The notes under the pieces are model-generated. The model had not been told where the DNA came from. It worked only from the letters and a program-made list of their open reading frames with translations, and searched no databases. This document shows, piece after piece, positions 36,784-45,841 of a stretch of DNA of 64,000 nt (positions are counted from its first letter, which is position 1; every line of letters starts with the position of its first letter). The stretch comes from Bradyrhizobium quebecense (GTDB taxonomy: Bacteria > Pseudomonadota > Alphaproteobacteria > Rhizobiales > Xanthobacteraceae), in contig NZ_CP088022.1 in assembly GCF_013373795.3 (NCBI RefSeq), positions 7,068,001 through 7,132,000 on the forward strand. The letters run 5' to 3'. Both the position numbers and the translations under genes were made by a program.

Positions 36784-36930
36784 CTCCCTCGCCCCGTTCT
36801 TCACGGGGAGAGGGGTGGGGTGAGGGGCTCTCTCCGCGGGCACGGTGATAATTAGACTTGCGGAGACTCCCCCTCACCCGGAACGCATCTGGCGATGCGT
36901 TCCGACCTCTCCCCGCAAGCGGGGCGAGGT
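36784..36930. repeat. intergenic palindromic repeat (family A)
   Basis: A clean copy: CTCCCTCGCCCCGTTCTTCA at the start, ACGGGGAGAGGGGTGGGGTG next, and CTCCCCGCAAGCGGGGCGAG at the end, with an inner GCATCTGGCGATGC hairpin. Its first hairpin is almost identical to the one interrupted by the IS at 17529. Confidence 0.82.
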
Positions 36931-36961
36931 GAAGCAAGAGGCCTCGCGTCGCGCCACAAAC

Positions 36962-36992
36962 AAAAATGGCCGGGATCGCTCCCGGCCATTTC
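36962..36992 (-). terminator. rho-independent terminator of the OmpA-like gene
   Basis: On the minus strand, AATGGCCGGGA, loop GCGA, TCCCGGCCATT forms an 11-bp stem directly followed by TTTGTTTG. It lies about 22 bases past the OmpA-like stop codon. Confidence 0.8.
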
Positions 36993-37013
36993 GTATCGTG
37001 GTGTCGCGCCGGC

Positions 37014-39344
37014 TCAGCGCGGCGGCGCTGCGGAGGCGGTGCCGCCGTTGAGCAGCGGGGTGATGCGGCGGACGGTGACGCGCCGGTTGATGCGGCTCGG
37101 TCCGTCGGTCTGCTCCTTCAGGTATTGCGAGCCGTAACCCTGCGAGGTCAGGTTTTCCGCCGGCACGCCGAATTGCTGCGTCAGCAGCTCGGCGGCGGAC
37201 TGCGCACGGCGGTCGGACAGCGACAGATTGTCGGTGTCGTTGCCGGTCGCATCGGTGTGGCCTTCGATCAGGAACACCTCGCGCGGATTGCGCTGGATAG
37301 CCCGGTTGAGGCCGTCGGCGATCGCCTGCAGCTTCGCCGCCTGATCCGGCGGAATCTGCCAGGAGCCGGAGTCGAAGTTGATGCTGTTGACGTCGATCGA
37401 CGGCATCAGCATGCGGACGTTCGGGCTGTAGCGGATCTCGTCGAGCGTATAGCGTCGGGCGATCCGGTCCACCGGCGGCGCCTCCATGGTGTCGTAGATC
37501 ACGTCCGGCGCCGCGCTGTCGGACTCGACGATGTAGCGATCATAGGGGATGCGGACCACCGGCGGAGGCAGGTCGACATAGAAGCCGCCGACCGCGCCCG
37601 GATCGCGATAGCTGTTGTCGATGATGACGAGCTCACGCCCGCCCGGGTCCCTTCGGATCCGGCGCAGCATCTGGCCATCAGGACCGACTACCGTGATGAT
37701 CTCGCTGCCGTCGGGACGAACCACGACGGTGCGGGTCTCGCCGCCGATCGTCTCGGTGCGGATGTCACGCGCGCCATAGCGGAAGCGATAGACGTCGTCG
37801 CCGCGCACATAGGCCTGACCGCCCGGATCGCGGATGATGATGCGATCCGGCTCGGTGTAGATGGTGCGGCCGCCTTCGACGACCTCCTGCCGCTGGTTGT
37901 GCAGGTCGGCGATGGTCCCGCCGATGATCGCACCGGCCACTACGCCCGCACCGACGGCGGCACCGATCGCGAGCGGCGAGATGTTGTCACGTCGCGGAGG
38001 CGGCGGAAGCGGCGCCGTGACCGTTGGCACGGCCCGGAACGCGGACGAGACCGTCGGCGGGGCGTATTGCGCCTTGTCGGGCGGGGGCGTTGCGGCCGCC
38101 GAGCCGGGGACGACACCCGGCGCCGAGGGGCCGGCCGGACGTGCCGATGGGGCGCCCATGGCGGCTCCTTGGGCTGGTGATACGCCGGGCGCAGCACCAG
38201 CAGCTGGCGGAGTGCCCGGGCGTCCCGGCTGACCCGGAGCCGGTGTCGCGCCGGGGGCGCCCATTGCGGCGCCTGGGGTCGCCGGTGCTCCGGGCGGTGT
38301 GGCAGGACGTCCCTGTTGACCCGGCGCCGGTGGTGTCGGCGTCGCGCCGGGCGGCGTGGCGGCGGGTGGGGTGCCGGGCGTGCCAGGCTTTGCGGGCGGC
38401 TGTCCGCCTGCTGCGGGAGGCGTTGTCGTTGTCGATGGCGTAGGCGTTGCCGGCGACGTCGCGCCGGGCGGCGTGCCCGGCGGTTGCTTGGCACCGCCAG
38501 GACGTTCGCCACCCGGACGATCACCAGGCCGGCGCTCGGCCGGCGCCGGTGTTGCAGCTCCCGGAGCTGCCGGCGTCGGCGTTGCAGCCGGCGTGCCTGG
38601 GCGCGCTGCCGGCGCGGCAGCCGGTGCTGCGGGAGTGGCACCCGGTGCTGGGGTCGGCGGCGTGTGCGCGGGTCCTGCGCCGGGCGGTGGCGTGCCCGGC
38701 CGCTGCGGTGCTGCAGCGGGCGGCGGTGGGGTCGGCGTGGGATGTGCGGGCGCTGCCGCCGGCGGTGGCGGGGTCGGCTTCGCGGGTGCAGCCGCGGGCG
38801 GCTCCGGCCGTGCAGGTGCTGGCGATGGTGCCGGCTTCGCGGCGGGTGGCTCGGGCCGCACGGGCGCGGCTGCCGGCGGAGGCGGAGCCGGGCGCGCGGC
38901 GGGCGGTTCGGGCCGTGCGGGAGCGGCCGGCGGAGCGGGGTGTGCTGGGGCGGCCGCGGGCGGCGGAGGCGCAGCGGGGCGCGGCGGCGCGGCGGCGGGC
39001 GGAGCCGGGGGCGTCGGATGCGGCGGAGCGGCGGCAGGGGGCGGAGGTGGCGGGGTCGGACGCGCGGGCGCCGCGGCCGGCGGAGGAGCCGGATGCGGCG
39101 CGGCTGCCGGAGGCGGCGCTTGCGGATGCGGTGCGGCGGCGGGCGGTGCAGCGGCGGGCGGTGCCGGATGCGCAGGTGCGCCCGGCGCGGGCCGTGGCTT
39201 CGGCTTTCCGTCAGGTCCGAGCTCTTCCTTTGGCTGCGCCTGTGCAACGACCAGCGGCGAAGTTTGTGCGTGCGACGCTGAGGTGGCGAATTGCATCACC
39301 GTCAGCGCAGTCGTGGCAAGCAGCACGAGACGAAGCTTTGTCAT
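37014..39344 (-). CDS. OmpA family protein with long Pro/Ala-rich region
   Basis: 776 residues. A signal peptide (about 1-27, ending ASHAQ) is followed by a roughly 390-residue stretch of proline and alanine repeats (APPPPAAAP-like, residues 45-440), a Gly-rich segment (ISPLAIGAAVGAGVVAGAII, about 465-485), a structured middle domain, and a C-terminal OmpA domain (INFDSGSW..., EGHTDATGNDTDNLSLSDRR, then INRRVTVRR). The OmpA domain anchors to peptidoglycan and the proline tract could span the periplasm. Similar large proteins occur in related genera. A strong terminator follows. Confidence 0.9.
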   Translation of the reverse strand: MTKLRLVLLATTALTVMQFATSASHAQTSPLVVAQAQPKEELGPDGKPKPRPAPGAPAHPAPPAAAPPAAAPHPQAPPPAAAPHPAPPPAAAPARPTPPPPPPAAAPPHPTPPAPPAAAPPRPAAPPPPAAAPAHPAPPAAPARPEPPAARPAPPPPAAAPVRPEPPAAKPAPSPAPARPEPPAAAPAKPTPPPPAAAPAHPTPTPPPPAAAPQRPGTPPPGAGPAHTPPTPAPGATPAAPAAAPAARPGTPAATPTPAAPGAATPAPAERRPGDRPGGERPGGAKQPPGTPPGATSPATPTPSTTTTPPAAGGQPPAKPGTPGTPPAATPPGATPTPPAPGQQGRPATPPGAPATPGAAMGAPGATPAPGQPGRPGTPPAAGAAPGVSPAQGAAMGAPSARPAGPSAPGVVPGSAAATPPPDKAQYAPPTVSSAFRAVPTVTAPLPPPPRRDNISPLAIGAAVGAGVVAGAIIGGTIADLHNQRQEVVEGGRTIYTEPDRIIIRDPGGQAYVRGDDVYRFRYGARDIRTETIGGETRTVVVRPDGSEIITVVGPDGQMLRRIRRDPGGRELVIIDNSYRDPGAVGGFYVDLPPPVVRIPYDRYIVESDSAAPDVIYDTMEAPPVDRIARRYTLDEIRYSPNVRMLMPSIDVNSINFDSGSWQIPPDQAAKLQAIADGLNRAIQRNPREVFLIEGHTDATGNDTDNLSLSDRRAQSAAELLTQQFGVPAENLTSQGYGSQYLKEQTDGPSRINRRVTVRRITPLLNGGTASAAPPR

Positions 39345-39578
39345 GGTCTTGGAGTCCCCGGCGGAAAGTCTGGGCAGGAAGGATAAGGAAGTCAGAGCCG
39401 AACAATTCGGCAGGACGATGAATTGCCAGCCGTTAGGCCGGATTGTGGCGAGCGCCGAATCATCGGCGAAGTTTATTTCGACATTATAACGGGTTGCATC
39501 CGCGCTTGTTCACCGGGTGTTCAGAAGAAACGCTCGGACACACTCGCAATCGATCTGGAACCAGGGCGCGACGGCGAA
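39345..39578. other. upstream region of the OmpA-like gene
   Basis: 234 bases with no gene. It is AT-richer around 39470-39500 (TTTATTTCGACATTATAACG), where the promoter of the OmpA-like gene may lie. No repeat or clear operator was seen. Confidence 0.4.
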
Positions 39579-39812
39579 TCAGGGGACGGCGGGGCGATCT
39601 GTCGCAGGCGGCGGGCCGGTTGGTCCGGGCGGTCCGCGCACCGGTGATTCGTCGGGTGTCTTGCCGGGCAGCTCGTCCGGTCGCGGCGGCTCGCCAGGTT
39701 CGCGCACCGGCGGTGGAACCTCCGGCTGCGGATTGCCGGGCGGAATTCCGGGCGGCGGTTCACTCGGCGTGCCCGGCGTCGTCGGGGGAATCTCGGGAGG
39801 CTCGATCGGCAT
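39579..39812 (-). CDS. small proline-rich protein
   Basis: 77 residues, over one third proline, starting MPIEPPEIPPTTPGTP and with PGKTPDESPVRGPPG near the end. I recall near-identical short hypothetical proteins in related genomes, which favours a real gene, but there is no strong ribosome site and low-complexity frames in GC-rich DNA can be accidental. Function unknown. Confidence 0.5.
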   Translation of the reverse strand: MPIEPPEIPPTTPGTPSEPPPGIPPGNPQPEVPPPVREPGEPPRPDELPGKTPDESPVRGPPGPTGPPPATDRPAVP

Positions 39813-39940
39813 TACGTCGAGACCGTGCCGCAGTTGCCGATGTCAGGTCCACCGATGTCAGGTCGCGTCGCGCGCATTGATCGCTCCATCGCAATTCGAA
39901 GCGATAACGGATCGCGCGCCGCGCCGTTCCTTGAAGCACC

Positions 39941-40327
39941 TCATCCGGGCGTGTGGCAGACCGCCTCGATGTTGTGGCCGTCGGGATCGAGCACGAACGC
40001 GCCGTAATAGTTCGGATGATAATGCGCGCGAATGCCGGGCGCGCCGTTGTCGCGGCCGCCGGCGGCCATCGCGGCCTTGTAGAAGGCGTCGACGGCGGCG
40101 CGGTCCTTGGCTGTGATCGCGATATGCACCGGCTTGTTCATCGCGCCCTCGCCGCCGATCCAGAAATCCGGCTTGCCGTCGGCGCCGAAGCCCGCCGCAG
40201 GCGCGTGCCCAGTGACTTCAGCAGGCACTTCCATGATCAGGCCATAACCGAGCGGCGCCAGCGCCGTCTGGTAGAACGTCTTCGCGCGTTCGTAGTTGGA
40301 GACCGAAAAGCCGATATGGTCGATCAT
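39941..40327 (-). CDS. VOC family protein (glyoxalase/dioxygenase fold)
   Basis: A 128-residue vicinal-oxygen-chelate protein. Paired beta-alpha-beta-beta-beta units are visible: MIDHIGFSVSNYERAKTFY and VHIAITAKDRAAVDAFYKAA, with YHPNYYGAFVLDPDGHNIEAV at the end supplying metal-ligand candidates (His6, Glu near 122). The reaction is unknown; many such small proteins are lactoylglutathione lyase-like or resistance proteins. Confidence 0.88.
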   Translation of the reverse strand: MIDHIGFSVSNYERAKTFYQTALAPLGYGLIMEVPAEVTGHAPAAGFGADGKPDFWIGGEGAMNKPVHIAITAKDRAAVDAFYKAAMAAGGRDNGAPGIRAHYHPNYYGAFVLDPDGHNIEAVCHTPG

Positions 40328-40374
40328 CGCGAGTTTCCCTGTGTGTGCGACACTACATCCTCAGACTCGTTGCA

Positions 40375-40500
40375 CCTCTCCCGCTTGCGCGGGGAGGTCG
40401 GGTCGCATCGAAGATGCAATCCGGGTGGGGGCTCTCTCCGCATGATGACTAGCCCCATCGCGGCGACACCCCACCCCAACCCCCCAAGCGGGAGAGGGAG
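40375..40500. repeat. intergenic palindromic repeat (family A variant)
   Basis: It begins CTCTCCCGCTTGCGCGGGGA, carries GATGCAATCCGGGTGGGGGC, and ends CCCCCAAGCGGGAGAGGGAG. Relative to the copies at 6051 and 36784 it is in the opposite orientation. It separates the VOC gene from the FkbM methyltransferase gene. Confidence 0.75.
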
Positions 40501-40523
40501 CATATCTCTGACGTGGTTACATC

Positions 40524-41381
40524 TCATTCCCGCACAAGCAGCGTGTTGCTCCGCGTCCGGCCCTGATCGACGTAACCGCGCGTGTGCATGTCCGCAATGC
40601 AGTCGTCGGTCCATTCGTCCTTTGACAGATGCTCGATCACGACCGCGCGGGGCCATAGCTGCTCAGGCGCGTCGCGGAAGAAGCCGGTGAGCACGCGGTC
40701 CTCGAAACCCTCGACGTCGATCTTCAGCGCATCGACGCTGGTCGCGCCGGCCTCCTCGAGGATGCGTTGCAGCCGCAGCGATGGCACCTTGAACGCCTTG
40801 CCCGTGGGCGTGCCGGTGACGATGTGGCTGGCGCCGAGATTGTCGCCATCGGTCTCGATCATCAGCTCGCCGTCGGTCGGACCTGCGGCGGCCGCAACCA
40901 GCCGCACCTGCGGATAGCCGGAGGCCTGCGTGTTGAATTTGAGCCGCGGATGCGTCATCGGATGCGGCTCGATCGCGATCACCTTGCCATTGGGCCCGAC
41001 ATCGCGCGCCAGCGCCAGCGCATAGGTGCCGACATTGGCGCCGAGATCGACGAAGGTGCCGCCGGTGCCGACATGCCGGCGCAGGAAGGCGAGTTCTTCC
41101 AGATTGTAATCGGGATTGAACAGCGCGCCGCGCTCGGTCGCGCTCGCCTGATGATAGAAGCGGAACGATGCACCCTGATAGGTCACGTCGATCGGCCCCG
41201 AGCCGAACAGATTGACCAGCCGCGACAGCCAAGGCCGGAACGCGCCGCGCTTCAATCCGCTGCCATGCGCAAGCCGGATGATGGCAGCCTGCGCCGCATT
41301 GGGCGCCAGGGCGCCGAACGGGGCCGGCGAAATGTCGTTGCTCGGGATCACGCATTGCCTCATCAAAAGCGCGGCATGCAT
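40524..41381 (-). CDS. FkbM family methyltransferase
   Basis: About 285 residues. The FkbM core includes the SAM-binding FVDLGANVGTYALALARDVG, then GKVIAIEPHPMTHPRLKFN, and VDALKIDVEGFEDRVLTGF. Family members O-methylate sugars, polyketides or glycolipids. The neighbours do not define the substrate. Several start codons are possible; 41381 is the first ATG, and MRQCVIPS at 41363 is an alternative. Confidence 0.87.
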   Translation of the reverse strand: MHAALLMRQCVIPSNDISPAPFGALAPNAAQAAIIRLAHGSGLKRGAFRPWLSRLVNLFGSGPIDVTYQGASFRFYHQASATERGALFNPDYNLEELAFLRRHVGTGGTFVDLGANVGTYALALARDVGPNGKVIAIEPHPMTHPRLKFNTQASGYPQVRLVAAAAGPTDGELMIETDGDNLGASHIVTGTPTGKAFKVPSLRLQRILEEAGATSVDALKIDVEGFEDRVLTGFFRDAPEQLWPRAVVIEHLSKDEWTDDCIADMHTRGYVDQGRTRSNTLLVRE

Positions 41382-41411
41382 AACCGGTTTTGACGGGAGC
41401 GCCAACGCCCG

Positions 41412-43460
41412 TTATGCCGCTTTGGCTGCGGCTCGCCGTTGCCGCAGGAAGCCTCCGAGCAGCCTTCGCTTGCCCCTGCGCGGGATCAGGTCGACGTCGC
41501 TGACCAGCCTGGCGCCGCCCTTGCGGCGTTCCAGCACGATCTTGCGGCTATGGAATGCTTCGAGCTCGACGCGATGGGCGACGCTGACGATGGTCGCCTT
41601 CGGCAATTCCGTCGTCACCATCTCCATCATCCTGTCCTGGCTCTTTTCGTCGAGCGCGGAAGTCGCCTCGTCGAGCACGACGATGTCGGGGCTGTGCAGC
41701 AGCAGGCGGGCAAAGGCGAGCCGCTGCTTTTCGCCGCCGGACAGCGTCTGGTCCCACGGCGCGTCCTCCTCGATCTTCTCCTTGAGATGGTCGAGGCCGA
41801 CCTTATGCAAGGCGTCGCCGATCTGCTCGAGGCTCCAGTCCTCTGCCGCGCCGGGATAGGCCGCCGCGCGCCGCAGCGTGCCCGAGGGTACGTAGGGCTT
41901 TTGCGGGAGCATGAACAGGCGGCGGTCCGCATGCAGGCTGACACTGCCTCCGCCCCAGGGCCACAAGCCGGCAATGGCGCGGACCAGCGTGCTCTTGCCG
42001 GTCCCGGATTCGCCGGCGACCAGCAACCGTTCCCCCGGCTCGATCACGACCTCGGTTTCGCCGACCACGGCGGTACCGTCGTCGAGCGTGACGGATAGGT
42101 CGTTGAGGCTCAGCATGGCTTCACCGCTGGTCTCGCCGCGCTTGATGCGGCCGAAGCCGTCGCCGGTCTCGGCGCGTTCGAGCCCGTCGAGCGACATCAT
42201 CAGCGACGCGATGCGGCGTGCGCATGCGTTCCAGTCGGCGAGCCTCGGATAATTGTCGACCAGCCAGCCGAACGCGGTCTGCACGATGGTGAAGGCGGAG
42301 GCTGCCTGCATCACCTGGCCGAGCGTCATGCTGCCCTCGAGAAATTTTGGTGCGCTCAGCAGCAAGGGCACCACCGGCGCAATGAGATTCGATCCCTGCG
42401 ACACCAGCGTCGTGCGCATGTGCTGTCCGGCGAGCCGCGCCCATTGCCGCAGCACATTCGAGAATGTCCTGTCGATGCCGTCGCGCTCCTCGGTCTCGCC
42501 GCCGAGCAGTGCGATGCTTTCGCCGTTCTCGCGTACGCGGGTCAGGACATAGCGGAATTCCGCCTCCGCCTGGTTCTTGTCCTCGGAAATCTGCGCGAAG
42601 CGACGGCCGATCGCCATGATCGAGCCGGACGCGATCGCGGCATAGATGATCGCGGCAATGACCAGAAAGCCCGGGATGCTGATCGACGAGCCGCCGAGCG
42701 TCAGCGTCAGGGCGCCGCCGATCGTCCAGAGCACGACGATGAATGTGACGGCGGAGAGCAGCGCCGACGTCACGCCGGCGATGAAGTCGACCGGCGAGTC
42801 GGTCGCGATCCGCAGGTCCTCGGCGATGCGGTATTCCGGGTTCTTGTGGTCACCGTCGACGAGGTTGAGCTGGTAGTAGCGGCCGCTCGCCAGCCAGCGC
42901 GAGACGACGGCGTTGGTCAGCCAGGCGCGCCAGCGCCGCTGGATGCCCATGCGACCGAATACCTGGGCGACGCCGAGCAGCACGCTGCCGATCGCGAGCG
43001 GAAAGAAGATGGCAGTCAGGTGAAAGACACCGACCGAATCCCGCTTTTCGATCGCATCGAAGATCGCGCGATTCCAGACATTGATGCCGTACTGGACGGC
43101 GACATTGGCCACAATCAACAGCAGCAGGCCGATCGTGAACAGCCACGCCAGCCGGTCGCCGTTGCGTCCCCAGTAGCCGTGCGCGGTGATCCAGAACCGC
43201 GTCAGCAAATAGTCCTTGCGCGCCTGTTCGGCCTCTTCGGGCGACAATTCGGGATCGGGCTCGAGAATTTCCGGTGGCGGCGGTTCGACATGGTCGCCGT
43301 CTTCCGCGGTGACCTCGACAAATTCCGACTTGTCGTCTTCGGTCTGCGCGGCGTCGGTATCTTCGAGGCCGGCTTGCTTCGCGCCCGCCGCCCGAGGCGA
43401 AGATGCCTTGGCGGAAGATTGCTTGCTCGAAGCTTCGGATGTTGCCGCAGCTTTGCTCAT
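41412..43460 (-). CDS. SbmA/BacA-like ABC transporter, full-length with ATPase (BclA-like)
   Basis: 682 residues. An acidic N-terminal extension (about 1-75) precedes an SbmA/BacA-type membrane domain (LTRFWITAHGYWGRNGDRLA, INVWNRAIFDAIEKRD, RWRAWLTNAVVSRWLASGRYY, six helices). A C-terminal ABC ATPase follows: Walker A GESGTGKSTL, signature LSGGEKQRLAFARL, Walker B DIVVLDEATSALD. The family imports peptides and very-long-chain lipids. Bradyrhizobium BclA, which protects bacteroids from plant NCR peptides, has the same architecture; whether this is that gene or a paralogue cannot be told here. MSKAAAT was chosen as start. Confidence 0.88.
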   Translation of the reverse strand: MSKAAATSEASSKQSSAKASSPRAAGAKQAGLEDTDAAQTEDDKSEFVEVTAEDGDHVEPPPPEILEPDPELSPEEAEQARKDYLLTRFWITAHGYWGRNGDRLAWLFTIGLLLLIVANVAVQYGINVWNRAIFDAIEKRDSVGVFHLTAIFFPLAIGSVLLGVAQVFGRMGIQRRWRAWLTNAVVSRWLASGRYYQLNLVDGDHKNPEYRIAEDLRIATDSPVDFIAGVTSALLSAVTFIVVLWTIGGALTLTLGGSSISIPGFLVIAAIIYAAIASGSIMAIGRRFAQISEDKNQAEAEFRYVLTRVRENGESIALLGGETEERDGIDRTFSNVLRQWARLAGQHMRTTLVSQGSNLIAPVVPLLLSAPKFLEGSMTLGQVMQAASAFTIVQTAFGWLVDNYPRLADWNACARRIASLMMSLDGLERAETGDGFGRIKRGETSGEAMLSLNDLSVTLDDGTAVVGETEVVIEPGERLLVAGESGTGKSTLVRAIAGLWPWGGGSVSLHADRRLFMLPQKPYVPSGTLRRAAAYPGAAEDWSLEQIGDALHKVGLDHLKEKIEEDAPWDQTLSGGEKQRLAFARLLLHSPDIVVLDEATSALDEKSQDRMMEMVTTELPKATIVSVAHRVELEAFHSRKIVLERRKGGARLVSDVDLIPRRGKRRLLGGFLRQRRAAAKAA

Positions 43461-43550
43461 GCCACGACAACGCCAAGGCAAATCAAACGGTTCCTCGCCG
43501 TGCCCGCGATCAAATCATGTCGCGAGGATGCGAAGCCGCTCCTCCTCCAC

Positions 43551-43661
43551 GCGGTCATCGCCCGGCTTGACCGGGCGACCCAGTACGCGGCGGCCTATCA
43601 GATTGGACTCGGCGTCTCTGGAATACCGGATCACCCGCATGCGCGGGTGACGACACCGGTG
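43551..43661. repeat. intergenic repeat (family D), plus orientation
   Basis: GGTCATCGCCCGGCTTGACC at the start, then ACCCAGTACGCGGCGGCCTA, GTCTCTGGAATACCGGATCA, and CCCGCATGCGCGGGTGACGAC. The block order matches 12566-12712 read on the other strand. It fills the gap between the histidine kinase stop and the ABC transporter start. Confidence 0.7.
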
Positions 43662-43696
43662 GCGAGGCAACGGAATCGAAAACCTGCCGACCATCG

Positions 43697-45841
43697 TCAC
43701 GACGCCGGCGCCTGGTCCCGCTTCAGCCGGCGCGAGCGGGTGGCCTTGTGCAGCACCCGCGCCAGCTGCTCGGTCGAATAAGGCTTCTGCAGCAGCTCGA
43801 AGCCGCCGCTGCCCTGCTGCGAGAGCACCTGGCTGTAGCCGGAGGCAAGCACGATCGGCAGATCGAGCCGCTGCCGGCGGATCTCCTCCGCAAGCTCGAT
43901 GCCGCTCATGCCGGGCATCACGACATCGGTGAACACCAGGTCGAACCTGCCGGGGTCGACGGCCAGTTCCTCCAGCGCGTGGGTGGCGTTCTCGACCAGC
44001 ACGCAGGTGCAGCCGAGCTGGGTCAGCGTGTCGGCGGCGAACTTTCCGACCTCGGCATTGTCCTCAACGATGAGGACCGACGCACTGGTCGGATCGACCG
44101 AAGGTGCATCCTCCGTGAGCGGCGATTGTACGTTGTGTCTGCCGACGACACGCGGGAGATACAGCGTGAACGTCGAGCCCTTGCCGACTTCGCTGGTCAC
44201 GGTGACCTCGCCGCCGGATTGCTTGGCGAAGCCGAACACCTGCGACAGGCCAAGGCCGGTGCCGTGTCCGACCTCCTTGGTGGTGTAGAACGGCTCGAAG
44301 ATGCGGCCGAACAGCTCCGGCGGAATTCCGACGCCGGTATCGGCCACCGACACCGCGACATGGCCGTGCGGGCTCGGCGGCGTGATTGCCTCGGACGGCA
44401 ACTTGTTCACGGCGCGGACCGCGATCGTGAGCCGGCCGACGCCGTCCATCGCGTCGCGCGCATTCACCGCCATATTGATGATGGCGGTCTCGAACTGGCC
44501 CGCATCGGCGTTGACGAGGCAGGTCTCGTCCGGCACCTGCGCCGTGATCTCGATCCGCGAGCCGATCAGGGTGGTGATCATCTCGCTCAGGGTGCGGACA
44601 TTCTGGCAGACGTCGAACACCTCGGGCTTCAGGGTTTGCCGGCGCGCGAATGCAAGCAGCTGGTTGGTCAGCTTGGCGGCACGGTTCACGGTGTTGGAGA
44701 TCGCATCGATGTAGCGCTGCCGCCGCGGCTCCGGGAGGTCCGGCCGCCGCAACATGTCGACCGACGCGCGGATCACGGTGAGCAGATTGTTGAAGTCATG
44801 CGCGACGCCGCCGGTGAGTTGCCCGAGTGCCTCCAGCCGCTGGCCATGCCGCAACGCGTCCTCGGCCTCGATGCGCCGGTCGGCCTCCTCCTGCAGGCGC
44901 TGGGTTCGCCGGAAGGCGAGCGCGAGCAGGCCGAACAGCAGCGCGGTGGCCGGTATGCCGAAGATCAGGTGCTGCGCCATGGTCGAGATCCAGCGCGCCT
45001 GGATCGCCGAGGTTTCGAGCCCGGCGCTGACATAGATCGGGTATTCGGCCAGCCGCTGATAGCGCATGCGCCGTTCGATACCGTCAGCTGGGGAACGGAT
45101 CGTCATGCCGCCGGTCTCGGGATTGGCGACGACCTGTCGCCCCAGCGGCCCGCTCGGCTCGAACCTGGCGTCGTGGTCGATGACAGGGAAATGCGCCAGG
45201 ATCGAGCCATCGGTCCGGATCAGCGCCAGGAAGCTGCCGGGCTCGCGCCCGATCTTGGCGTAGAAATTCTCGAAATATTCCGGAAGCACGGAGGCCTGGA
45301 TCACGCCGCCAAAGCTGCCGTCCTCGTTGTTGCGGCGGCGGCCGACGCTGAAGAACCGCGACCCCTGATAGGGTGCGCGCGGCGTCAGCACCTCGCCGAT
45401 ATAGGTACCGATGTCGCGCTCCATGTGGATGCGGAAGTAATCCCGATCCGAGAAATCGATGTCGGGGGCCGGTTGCACCAGGCTGTTGACCAGCGCATGG
45501 CCGTTGGCATCGAACACCCAGATCGATTTCACCTGGGGGAGCGTGTCGGCGACCCGGCGCAGCCGCTCGTGCAGGCTCTTCTCGCGCGCGGCGATATCGG
45601 CATCGCTCATGCCGCGGATGACCTCGGTGATCTCGGCCAGGCTGCGGTCGATGGTCTCGAACACCTTGAGCGCGTGCTCATGGGCGACGTCAAGCGTGCG
45701 TTGGATTTCCTGGTCGGCGGCCTCGCTGGTCGAGATCCGGGACATCGCGGAAGCAAACAAGAACAGCGCCAGCGGAAGGGCCAGCGAGGCGGCCATCATC
45801 CATTGCAGCAGTCTCAGCGAATTGCGGTGTGCGGTCGGCAC
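43697..45841 (-). CDS. hybrid sensor histidine kinase/response regulator
   Basis: 714 residues. Membrane helix 1 (about 14-33) is followed by a periplasmic dCache sensor (to about 290), helix 2 (about 293-312), a short coiled coil, HisKA with GGVAHDFNNLLTVIRASVDM (phosphorylated His about 344), HATPase_c (NMAVNARDAMDG, VADTGVGI, TGLGLSQV), and a C-terminal receiver with IVEDN, VFTDVVMPG (Asp acceptor) and LQKPYS. The HDFNNLL H-box is typical of hybrid kinases of the blue-light/PAS group in this class. No separate partner regulator is adjacent. The ligand of the Cache domain is unknown. Confidence 0.93.
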   Translation of the reverse strand: MPTAHRNSLRLLQWMMAASLALPLALFLFASAMSRISTSEAADQEIQRTLDVAHEHALKVFETIDRSLAEITEVIRGMSDADIAAREKSLHERLRRVADTLPQVKSIWVFDANGHALVNSLVQPAPDIDFSDRDYFRIHMERDIGTYIGEVLTPRAPYQGSRFFSVGRRRNNEDGSFGGVIQASVLPEYFENFYAKIGREPGSFLALIRTDGSILAHFPVIDHDARFEPSGPLGRQVVANPETGGMTIRSPADGIERRMRYQRLAEYPIYVSAGLETSAIQARWISTMAQHLIFGIPATALLFGLLALAFRRTQRLQEEADRRIEAEDALRHGQRLEALGQLTGGVAHDFNNLLTVIRASVDMLRRPDLPEPRRQRYIDAISNTVNRAAKLTNQLLAFARRQTLKPEVFDVCQNVRTLSEMITTLIGSRIEITAQVPDETCLVNADAGQFETAIINMAVNARDAMDGVGRLTIAVRAVNKLPSEAITPPSPHGHVAVSVADTGVGIPPELFGRIFEPFYTTKEVGHGTGLGLSQVFGFAKQSGGEVTVTSEVGKGSTFTLYLPRVVGRHNVQSPLTEDAPSVDPTSASVLIVEDNAEVGKFAADTLTQLGCTCVLVENATHALEELAVDPGRFDLVFTDVVMPGMSGIELAEEIRRQRLDLPIVLASGYSQVLSQQGSGGFELLQKPYSTEQLARVLHKATRSRRLKRDQAPAS

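Noticed and set aside
38316..39489. Glycine/alanine-rich plus-strand frames opposite the OmpA-like gene
   Set aside because: The GGC/GCC repeats are the complement of the Pro/Ala codons; the minus-strand gene has signal peptide, OmpA domain and terminator.
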